From positions 1 to 6,771 of the forward strand of contig JBAQKP010000066.1 of the NCBI GenBank assembly GCA_049301135.1: a DNA stretch of 6,771 nucleotides, in the 5' to 3' direction. Positions 1 to 4,733 of the stretch are shown piece by piece (the stretch's first letter is position 1; each line of letters begins with the position of its first letter). Under the pieces are notes generated by a model that worked only from the letters and a program-made list of their open reading frames with translations, did no database searches and had not been told where the DNA came from. The stretch is from JAYXXU01 sp049301135. Lineage in GTDB: Bacteria; Pseudomonadota; Gammaproteobacteria; Pseudomonadales; Moraxellaceae. A program made the position numbers and the translations under genes.

Positions 1-2
1 AT

Positions 3-185
3 GCACGAGGGTCTGCCAAGGGGCAGGCGGTTGCGCCGTTGTTTGCGAGTGTGGCTGTGGCGATCAAGCACGATGCTGCGCTATACGACCTACTGGCCTT
101 GGTCGATTGTGTTCGCTTGGGACAGGCGCGTGAGCGGCAGGTGGCGGTTGCACAGTTGGAACAACTGCTTGGGAAATCGGCATGA
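3..185 (+). CDS. C-terminal fragment of an unrecognised protein, possible antitoxin-like partner of the nucleotidyltransferase
   Basis: This reading frame is open from the left edge and ends at TGA 183-185, so only the last 60 residues are visible. It is the frame that reads like protein here: an alanine/valine-rich helical stretch, then HDAALYDLLALVDCVRLG and a charged helix QARERQVAVAQLEQLLGKSA. I do not recognise the family. The stop codon overlaps the next gene's start in an ATGA, the usual arrangement for co-translated pairs. Because the next gene encodes an AbiEii/MNT-like nucleotidyltransferase, whose families are generally preceded by a cognate antitoxin or regulator gene, this fragment may be the end of such a partner. 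That role is inferred from position alone; no DNA-binding domain is visible in the part present. The first 300 bases are also open in another frame, but that translation is rich in Arg and Trp and overlaps the well-supported downstream gene, so I treat it as noise. Confidence 0.6.
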   Translation, partial: ARGSAKGQAVAPLFASVAVAIKHDAALYDLLALVDCVRLGQARERQVAVAQLEQLLGKSA

Positions 186-892
186 GTATGAATCTACAGC
201 GTCATCGAGAGATGCTGCAACACGTGGCGGAGGCACTGGGTGCAGAACTCTGCACACAGATGGCGTTTGTTGGTGGTTGCACCACGGGCTTGTTACTCAC
301 CGATGCGTTTAGCCAAGAGCAGGTTCGACACACTGACGATGTTGATTTAATTGTTCATGTGCTGGGTTACGCAGACTACAACATGTTGCAGCAGCGGCTT
401 AGACAGCGAGGATTCCGTGACAGTTTGGAGCAACACGATCCGATTTGTACGATGCGCCTTGGAACGCTGCGGGTGGACTTTATGCCAGATGATGCCAGCG
501 TGTTGGGCTTTGGCAATCAGTGGTATGCGGAAGCACTGCAAACCGCAACCCATTACCTGCTGACTGAGACGCTGAGCATTCGCTTAATCCATCCCGTGTA
601 CTTTGTTGCGACCAAGCTTGAAGCGTACCACGGGCGTGGTCAAAACGATCCGATAGGCAGCCAAGACATCGAGGACTTGTTAAATTTGGTCGAAGGTCGG
701 GCAGAGTTATTTGCAGAAATTCAAGCTGCGTCTGACAGTCTTAAAACATATATCGGGCAGCAATTTTCTGCATTACTGATTCATGACGGTTTTGCAGACG
801 CGATACAAGACTGTACGCGGGGTGACCAAGCACGAGCTGATCTGCTGTTTGAGCGTCTTGAGAATATTGTGAAGGTTTGCAAGTCGGATTAA
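182..892 (+). CDS. Nucleotidyltransferase of the AbiEii/MNT-like superfamily, probable toxin component
   Basis: The 236-aa product has the polymerase-beta-type nucleotidyltransferase signature. A GG motif at residues 31-32 (AFVGGCTTG) is followed by TDDVDLI at 51-57, giving paired acidic residues (Asp53 and Asp55), and a third acidic residue sits at Asp99 in LRVDFM. A Lys-containing helix at 141-149 (FVATKLEAY) and the acidic SQDIEDLLNLV at 160-170 match the C-terminal pattern of AbiEii-type proteins. Members of this superfamily transfer nucleotides to RNA or protein targets and act as toxins of type IV-like or MNT/HEPN systems; the target here is unknown. No membrane segment or signal peptide is seen, so it should be cytosolic. 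The start ATG 182-184 overlaps the upstream stop and has only a weak purine stretch before it, which fits translational coupling; a second in-frame ATG lies at 188. The toxin role is inferred, while the fold is well supported by motifs. Confidence 0.8.
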   Translation: MSMNLQRHREMLQHVAEALGAELCTQMAFVGGCTTGLLLTDAFSQEQVRHTDDVDLIVHVLGYADYNMLQQRLRQRGFRDSLEQHDPICTMRLGTLRVDFMPDDASVLGFGNQWYAEALQTATHYLLTETLSIRLIHPVYFVATKLEAYHGRGQNDPIGSQDIEDLLNLVEGRAELFAEIQAASDSLKTYIGQQFSALLIHDGFADAIQDCTRGDQARADLLFERLENIVKVCKSD

Positions 893-915
893 TGCGATCA
901 AGCAGGGCTTGTCTG

Positions 916-1028
916 TGTCGCATAAGTTGTAAGTTATGCGACAAATCCAAAATCACCGCAAATCCTCAGTTTTTGGTGTCGCAAAAATACGGTGCGAAAG
1001 TGTACCATTACGATACAATTTTGCGACA
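916..1028. other. Putative res recombination site of the adjacent serine resolvase
   Basis: A perfect inverted repeat occupies 916-943: TGTCGCATAA, an 8-base spacer, then TTATGCGACA, 28 bp in all. A second pair with the same ends follows, TGTCGCAAAA at 977-986 and TTTTGCGACA at 1019-1028, with an internal TGT at 1001 that could begin an inner half-site. Tn3-family resolvases bind subsites of about 25-34 bp with TGTC/GACA-like ends. Subsite I, the crossover site, is 28 bp and lies furthest from tnpR, and the whole res is about 114 bp. The 113-bp span, the 28-bp distal palindrome and the position directly upstream of the resolvase gene all match. Subsites II and III together span only 52 bp here, shorter than in Tn3, so their exact limits are uncertain. 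Binding is inferred. Confidence 0.65.
1014..1019 (+). promoter_or_regulatory. Candidate -10 box of the resolvase promoter, inside the res-like site
   Basis: TACAAT matches the sigma70 -10 consensus at five of six positions and lies within the proximal inverted arm of the res-like site. No good -35 hexamer is present at the normal spacing. If it is used, the leader would be about 50 bases, and resolvase binding to its own site would repress transcription, as known for Tn3-type tnpR. This is weak evidence on its own. Confidence 0.3.
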
Positions 1029-1077
1029 GCCCAAACAGGGTGTGTCAGGGAATATCGATGCACAGAGGGGATTTTCG

Positions 1078-1653
1078 ATGCTGATTGGTTATGCACGGGT
1101 GTCAACCGATGATCAACATCTCGACCAGCAGCGAAGTGCGTTGCGTGCGGTCGATTGCCAACGGATCTACGAGGAGAAGTTGTCTGGTGCACAACGACAG
1201 CGACCAGAGCTGAATCGGTTACTCGATCATGTGCGTGAAGGCGATGTGCTGGTGGTGACGCGATTGGATCGGTTGGCGCGTTCGACACAGGACTTGCTGG
1301 AAATTTCGGAGTTGCTTAGTCGGGCAGGGGTGGGGTTACGGTCGTTGGCCGAGCCGTGGGCAGATACCACGTCACCTTCTGGCAAAATGGTACTAACCAT
1401 CTTTGCGGGGATTGCGGAGTTTGAGCGGTCATTGATTGCTGAGCGTACCCATGCCGGTCGGGTATCGGCCAAACAAAAAGGGGTACGGTTTGGCCGACCC
1501 CCTAAACTAACCCCAGAACAGATTAGCCTAGGGCAGCGTTTAATCGCTGAGGGCACGTCAGTGCGTGAGACAGCAAGAATCCTCAACTGTCATCATGCGA
1601 CGCTGTACAGAGCAATTAAGAGCGATGTGGTAGGGGTTGAGGGGCTTCGCTGA
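1078..1653 (+). CDS. Serine site-specific recombinase, Tn3-type resolvase/invertase family
   Basis: The 191-aa product has the full small serine recombinase layout. The catalytic N-terminus MLIGYARVSTDDQ carries Arg7 and the nucleophile Ser9. VVTRLDRLARST at 59-70 supplies the conserved arginines. The dimer/E-helix region includes AGIAEFERSLIAERT at 110-124, then GVRFGRPPKL, and a C-terminal helix-turn-helix lies at about 145-182 (SVRETARILNCHHATLYRAI). Such enzymes resolve cointegrates or plasmid multimers, or invert DNA, by making a double-strand break with phosphoserine linkage. I chose ATG 1078 because it gives the family-typical N-terminus and has AGAGGGG at 1064-1070, seven bases upstream. 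The frame stays open back to 877, but that stretch crosses the res-like site and is not protein-like. No transposase gene is visible, so this may be a plasmid resolvase or the remnant of a Tn3-family element. The site upstream favours resolution over inversion. Confidence 0.93.
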   Translation: MLIGYARVSTDDQHLDQQRSALRAVDCQRIYEEKLSGAQRQRPELNRLLDHVREGDVLVVTRLDRLARSTQDLLEISELLSRAGVGLRSLAEPWADTTSPSGKMVLTIFAGIAEFERSLIAERTHAGRVSAKQKGVRFGRPPKLTPEQISLGQRLIAEGTSVRETARILNCHHATLYRAIKSDVVGVEGLR

Positions 1654-1757
1654 CCGAAGACATCTGTTCAAAGGCATGGGTGACAGGCTTTTGCACCTTG
1701 GCTTTGATCCGAAAATCACCGGCGCTCATAAAACTCAAAATCAATCGGATGACTAAA

Positions 1758-1779
1758 GAGCATCAAGCACAGGATGCTC
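1758..1779. repeat. Small inverted repeat (7-bp stem, 8-base loop)
   Basis: GAGCATC at 1758-1764 pairs perfectly with GATGCTC at 1773-1779. No T-run follows on the + strand; on the - strand it is followed by TTTAG. It lies eight bases from a second hairpin. Its function is unknown. Confidence 0.4.
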
Positions 1780-1787
1780 AAATAGAA

Positions 1788-1806
1788 AGGGACTCAAAAA
1801 GTCCCT
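1788..1806. terminator. Hairpin with terminator-like shape, no strong T-tract
   Basis: AGGGACT at 1788-1794 and AGTCCCT at 1800-1806 form a perfect 7-bp stem around the loop CAAAA. It sits about 135 bases after the resolvase stop. On the + strand it is followed by CGAAGCGG, so it would be a poor intrinsic terminator in that direction. On the - strand the stem is followed by TTCTATTTG, a better fit. It could insulate chrB from upstream transcription or stop leftward transcription; this is inference. Confidence 0.35.
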
Positions 1807-1956
1807 CGAAGCGGCCTAAAAACAGCAGTTTAAAAGCCGCCCATCTTAACTCAACTCTCCAATCATCTCGACTGGGGTCAACTCAGGCCTGTCTGGGAGC
1901 TGGAATGCTGCTGACTAAAACATTGCCTTACTGCTTCGTTCTGACCTTGAAAGGAT

Positions 1957-1995
1957 TTTTTCAGAAAATTTTATGTTGTATAGTATTCAAAATTT
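1957..1995 (+). promoter_or_regulatory. Candidate chrB promoter with an overlapping dyad
   Basis: The A+T-rich stretch before chrB contains TATAGT at 1979-1984 (five of six to the -10 consensus), preceded at 15-16 bp by a weak TTTTTC/TTTTCA at about 1957-1963. An alternative -35, TTGAAA at 1947-1952, is 19 bp from TATGTT at 1972-1977. AAATTTT at 1966-1972 and AAAATTT at 1989-1995 form a 7-bp inverted repeat flanking the -10 region, a position where a repressor would block transcription. ChrB proteins are known to regulate their own operon in response to chromate, so this is a reasonable candidate operator. Simple A/T inverted repeats also arise by chance. Confidence 0.4.
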
Positions 1996-2013
1996 GTTTT
2001 GATCGTGACAAAT

Positions 2014-2952
2014 ATGTGGCTTGTACTCATCTTATCCATGCCGACCGAGAATGCGACTGCGCGAACACGGGCTTGGCGCAGTCTTAAAGCCTTGGGCGCT
2101 GCGGCCATCCGCGATGGCGCTTATTTGTTGCCTGACCGTGAGCATTTACATGCACCGCTTTTGGAGATTGCCCACGATGTGGAGCAACATCAAGGCAGTG
2201 CGCACCTGTTGCGTGCTGAGGCGATCACCGCAGATCAATATGCGTTGTTGTTTGTGCGAGATGCTGATTGGAACGCGCTAGAAGATGCGATGCACGCCTT
2301 AAGGCAGGCGTTTGTCATTCAACCTATTGAAGACAGCCTCAAACAATTGCGCAAGCTACGCAAATCGACGCACCAGTTGGCAGATATTGATTTTTTCCCT
2401 AATACCCATCAGCCACAGGTGATGGCGACACTGCAAGCACTAGAGCACCAGATTCATCAACGTCAATCACAGGGTGAACCTTCGACACAACACCATGAGA
2501 TCCAGCATCTTGATGTGGCGGACTATCAGGGTCGGGTGTGGGCAACCCGTACCAGACCTTGGGTTGATCGGCTGGCGTCAGCGTGGTTGATCGAGCGTTG
2601 GATTGACAAAACGCCGACGTGGTTATGGCTTGATTCTATTGAAGACCTACCAGCTCACATACTGGGCTTTGATTTTGATGGTGCTGCGTTTTCACATGTG
2701 GAAAACCATGTCACGTTTGAGGTGCTGATGTTGAGCTTCAGGCTAAATTCACCGGTACTGCAACGGATTGCTAACATTGTGCATGCTTTAGATGTTGGGG
2801 GTGTTCAGCCGGTAGAAGCTGAAGGTTTAGAGCAGATCCTCAGACAATTGAACCAAAAATTTACTGACGATGATCAACTCATTCAGGCCAGTCATGCCGT
2901 TTTCGACAGCTTATATCTTTTGTTTCAATCAACGACAGGAGCCTCTTCATGA
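2014..2952 (+). CDS. chrB: ChrB, chromate-responsive regulator of the chr operon
   Basis: The 312-aa product has both ChrB parts. The N-terminal domain opens with MWLVLILSMPTENATARTRA and continues through WRSLKALGAAAIRDGAYLLP (21-40), a well-conserved ChrB block. A linker at about 130-165, rich in Gln and His, follows. The C-terminal chromate-resistance domain contains RPWVDRLASAWLIERWID (181-198), FDFDGAAFSHVENHVTFEVL (219-238) and LQRIANIVHALDV (249-261). ChrB controls chrA expression and is needed for full chromate resistance in other bacteria. I chose ATG 2014 because it yields the expected N-terminus; in-frame GTG 2005 and TTG 1999 are possible, and none has a clear Shine-Dalgarno sequence. 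The protein has no cysteine at all, and Val takes the place in ENHVTFE where I recall many relatives having Cys, so sensing through thiols is unlikely. Its stop overlaps the chrA start in ATGA, showing an operon. Confidence 0.92.
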   Translation: MWLVLILSMPTENATARTRAWRSLKALGAAAIRDGAYLLPDREHLHAPLLEIAHDVEQHQGSAHLLRAEAITADQYALLFVRDADWNALEDAMHALRQAFVIQPIEDSLKQLRKLRKSTHQLADIDFFPNTHQPQVMATLQALEHQIHQRQSQGEPSTQHHEIQHLDVADYQGRVWATRTRPWVDRLASAWLIERWIDKTPTWLWLDSIEDLPAHILGFDFDGAAFSHVENHVTFEVLMLSFRLNSPVLQRIANIVHALDVGGVQPVEAEGLEQILRQLNQKFTDDDQLIQASHAVFDSLYLLFQSTTGASS

Positions 2953-4118
2953 GTGAAGTCACGCAGCCAAATTACTCATTGTGGCAGTTGGTACTGTATT
3001 TTCTACGGTTAGGTACATTTGGATTTGGTGGGCCGGTTGCATTGGTCGGTTATATGTATCGTGATCTGGTTGAAGATAAACAATGGATTAGTGAGGAAGA
3101 CTATAAAGAAGGGTTGGCGTTGTCCCAACTTGCCCCCGGACCACTTGCGGCACAGCTTGCCATTTATTTGGGGTATGTGAACTATCGAATCCTCGGTGCA
3201 ACAGTGGTCGGTCTGGCCTTTGTGATTCCATCATTTTTTATGGTCTTAGGATTGGGTTGGGCCTACGTCCACTTTGGTGGATTGCCTTGGATGCAGTCGG
3301 TGTTTTATGGAGTGGGTGCTGCTGTCATTGGCATTATTGCGATTGGGGCGCATAAACTGAGTACCAAAAGTATTGGTAAAGATCGCTTGTTGTGGGGCAT
3401 CTTTGCGCTATTGGCGGCAGTGACCATCATCACTGAGACTGAAACGGCTGCGTTGTTTATTGCCGCAGGCTTGTTGGTGTGGTGGATACGGCGAAAACCC
3501 TCAATGCCGAACGGAACAACCGTTGCTATTGCAGCACCGATTACCTTGCCACAGCTTGCACTAGGTGCAGCAACAGACAGTAGCACGCTCATCCAGATCG
3601 CTTTATTTTTTACCAAGGCAGGTGCATTCGTATTTGGTTCTGGGCTTGCCATCGTACCGTTCTTATACGGTGGCGTTGTGACGGAATATGGTTGGCTGAA
3701 TGACCAACAGTTTGTCGATGCGGTTGCGATAGCGATGATCACCCCCGGTCCTGTGGTCATCACTACAGCCTTTATTGGTTACTTGGTTGCGGGATTTTGG
3801 GGCGCTTGCATTGCAGCGGTCGCGACGTTTTTGCCCTGTTACCTACTCACAATCTTGCCTGCACCGTATTTCAAGAAATATGGTAAGCATCCGGCGTTGC
3901 TAGCTTTTGTCGATGGCATCACTGCGGCCGCAATTGGCGCGATTGCAGGATCAGTGGTGGTGTTGGCAAAACGTTCGATTATTGATATTCCAACGGCATT
4001 GCTGGCGGTCGGTACAATTGCAATCTTGTTACGCTTTAAGAGTTTGAAAGAGCCTGTCGTTGTGCTTCTAGCTGCATTGATTGGTTTCATGGTTTATCCG
4101 TTCATGCAGGTGGCATAA
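2949..4118 (+). CDS. chrA: ChrA, chromate transporter (long-chain, two-domain)
   Basis: At 389 aa this is the usual length of the two-domain CHR family transporter, which exports chromate across the inner membrane and lowers its uptake toxicity. The N-terminal half carries TFGFGGPVALVGYM (23-36) and QLAPGPLAAQLAIYLGY (60-76). The C-terminal half repeats the plan with FGSGLAIVPFLYGG (229-242) and TPGPVVITTAFIGY (265-278), showing the internal duplication typical of the family. Hydrophobic segments run through both halves, including about 81-107, 117-134, 147-180 and 278-304, with a charged/polar linker around 181-210. ATG 2949 has AGGAG at 2937-2941 seven bases before it, within the end of chrB, and the ATGA overlap implies coupled translation. 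No truncation or missing motif is apparent. Expression should follow chrB and thus be chromate-inducible, as in other chrBA operons. Confidence 0.95.
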   Translation: MSEVTQPNYSLWQLVLYFLRLGTFGFGGPVALVGYMYRDLVEDKQWISEEDYKEGLALSQLAPGPLAAQLAIYLGYVNYRILGATVVGLAFVIPSFFMVLGLGWAYVHFGGLPWMQSVFYGVGAAVIGIIAIGAHKLSTKSIGKDRLLWGIFALLAAVTIITETETAALFIAAGLLVWWIRRKPSMPNGTTVAIAAPITLPQLALGAATDSSTLIQIALFFTKAGAFVFGSGLAIVPFLYGGVVTEYGWLNDQQFVDAVAIAMITPGPVVITTAFIGYLVAGFWGACIAAVATFLPCYLLTILPAPYFKKYGKHPALLAFVDGITAAAIGAIAGSVVVLAKRSIIDIPTALLAVGTIAILLRFKSLKEPVVVLLAALIGFMVYPFMQVA

Positions 4119-4132
4119 AGCCATAACAGTGC

Positions 4133-4161
4133 TTGTGAGTCTGCCTAAAACTCGATAACAT
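4133..4161 (+). promoter_or_regulatory. Candidate promoter for the small membrane-protein gene
   Basis: TTGTGA at 4133-4138 and TAACAT at 4156-4161 are separated by 17 bp, and each matches the sigma70 consensus at four of six positions. It lies in the 87-base gap after chrA, about 45 bases before ATG 4206, so the next block need not depend on the chr promoter. The match is moderate and could be chance. Confidence 0.33.
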
Positions 4162-4174
4162 CGCGTCAAATTCG

Positions 4175-4195
4175 TTGCGAAGAGCAAGTTTTTTT
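4175..4195 (+). terminator. Weak candidate terminator after chrA
   Basis: A run of seven T at 4189-4195 follows a short TTGC/GCAA stem (4175-4178 with 4184-4187, loop GAAGA). The T-run is good but a 4-bp stem is poor, so termination would be partial at best. The run ends only ten bases before the next gene's ATG. Confidence 0.25.
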
Positions 4196-4205
4196 GGGCA
4201 TCTCC

Positions 4206-4664
4206 ATGCAACAGCGGACTCGACGACCCTCATGGTTGTTGGGATTGGTCATTTTGGCATACACCTGTTTCGCAACAGGTGTTTTGTCGTGGCTGCCTGC
4301 GCTGTTGTATTCGAGTCAACATCATCATGACGTATTGGTACAGTATCAAGACCGTACAGTGACGTGGTCAATGTTCCATCATGATCAGCCCAGCAACCAC
4401 CTTGAAACCCACGTTGTTCTGGCCGATGCAGTCAGTGATCAGCCCGATCATCAGTTTTCAACGCCAGATACGCAGGATACGGAGTTCACCAGTAAGCCGA
4501 TGTTCATGGCACTGATCCCCGTGGTCATGGCGTTATTGATTCTGGCTGCTTTTTTAGAATTACTTCGACATCAACAATTTAAGTTATCTCCTCCTCGATT
4601 TTTTACAACATCCCTGCGGCTGTGGATTCATAACCTCAGACGTACCGCTGTGCTACGCCATTAA
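4206..4664 (+). CDS. Small His-rich membrane protein with two membrane helices, unknown function
   Basis: I do not recognise this 152-aa protein. It starts with a basic cytoplasmic tail (MQQRTRRPS), then a hydrophobic helix at about 10-34, a polar loop at about 37-98, a second helix at about 99-120 (MFMALIPVVMALLILAAFLEL), and a basic tail (RHQQFKLSPPRFF...RLWIHNLRR). The positive-inside rule puts both ends in the cytoplasm and the loop in the periplasm. The loop has eight histidines (HHH at 39-41, HH at 58-59, and 65, 69 and 82) with many Asp/Glu and Gln, a plausible metal-binding surface. It lies directly upstream of czcC and czcB homologues, where some czc clusters carry a small His-containing protein such as CzcI; the resemblance is in position and composition, not in recognisable sequence. 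The start is uncertain: ATG 4206 has no clear Shine-Dalgarno sequence and TTG 4194 is in frame upstream. Confidence 0.75.
   Translation: MQQRTRRPSWLLGLVILAYTCFATGVLSWLPALLYSSQHHHDVLVQYQDRTVTWSMFHHDQPSNHLETHVVLADAVSDQPDHQFSTPDTQDTEFTSKPMFMALIPVVMALLILAAFLELLRHQQFKLSPPRFFTTSLRLWIHNLRRTAVLRH
4261..4285 (+). promoter_or_regulatory. Strong hairpin plus T-run inside the 5' coding region of the small membrane-protein gene
   Basis: ACACCTGTT at 4261-4269 pairs perfectly with AACAGGTGT at 4274-4282 around a TCGC tetraloop, and the end of the stem runs into TTTT at 4282-4285. It begins 55 bases after the ATG. The shape is that of a short intrinsic terminator or attenuator, although the T-run is brief. 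A function is not shown; codon constraint on TCFATGV may explain part of it. Confidence 0.4.
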
Positions 4665-4702
4665 TTCATCCTCCAATTGTTCAATGACATAGGCGCTTCT
4701 AG

Positions 4703-4729
4703 TTGACAGAGGCAGGTTATTGCTTGATT
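4703..4729 (+). promoter_or_regulatory. Candidate czcC promoter (-35 consensus only)
   Basis: TTGACA at 4703-4708 is a perfect -35 hexamer in the 69-base gap before czcC. The best -10 is TTGATT at 4724-4729, at 15 bp spacing and only three of six matches, and it would place transcription start at or beside the start codons. It may be an activated promoter, as for two-component-controlled czc genes, or simply chance. Confidence 0.25.
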
Positions 4730-4733
4730 TGGA

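Larger units (their letters stand above)
1654..2013. other. Non-coding stretch between the resolvase and chrB
   Basis: No convincing gene is seen in these 360 bases. One frame is open from a GTG at 1680 to 2087, but its translation has no recognisable motif, overlaps the start of chrB and has no ribosome binding site. The left part holds two small hairpins (1758-1779 and 1788-1806). The right part becomes A+T-rich from about 1950 and carries the probable chrB promoter. I see no insertion-sequence inverted repeats, although this junction between the mobility gene and the metal-resistance block is where an element end would be expected. Confidence 0.55.

Noticed and set aside
1..312. Possible 103-aa protein starting at the first base.
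   Set aside because: Arg/Trp-rich translation overlapping two better-supported frames; an out-of-frame reading.
916..943. XerC/XerD-type recombination site (dif, pdif or cer-like), since TCGCATAA and TTATG resemble XerC and XerD arm cores with an 8-base spacer like cer.
   Set aside because: The two arms are perfect reverse complements, whereas Xer arms differ from each other, and the same TGTCGCA ends recur in a second pair upstream of a serine resolvase. A res subsite explains more. It remains a minor alternative.
877..1077. N-terminal extension of the resolvase in the same open frame.
   Set aside because: The conserved serine recombinase N-terminus starts exactly at 1078 with a good Shine-Dalgarno sequence, and the extension crosses the res-like repeats.
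1954..1981. Partial XerD-like arm TTATGTTGTAT at 1971-1981.
   Set aside because: The 11 bases that should form the XerC arm show no match, and the region is better explained as an A+T-rich promoter.
1680..2087. Possible 135-aa gene from a GTG start.
   Set aside because: No motif, no ribosome binding site, low-quality composition, and overlap with the well-supported start of chrB.
3305..3763. Long open frame on the minus strand inside chrA.
   Set aside because: It is antisense to conserved ChrA motifs and its Ala/Thr/Ile-rich translation is what a transporter's complementary strand gives.
1654..4205. chr genes carried by a bounded composite transposon.
   Set aside because: No transposase and no matching terminal inverted or direct repeats could be found by eye around the operon.
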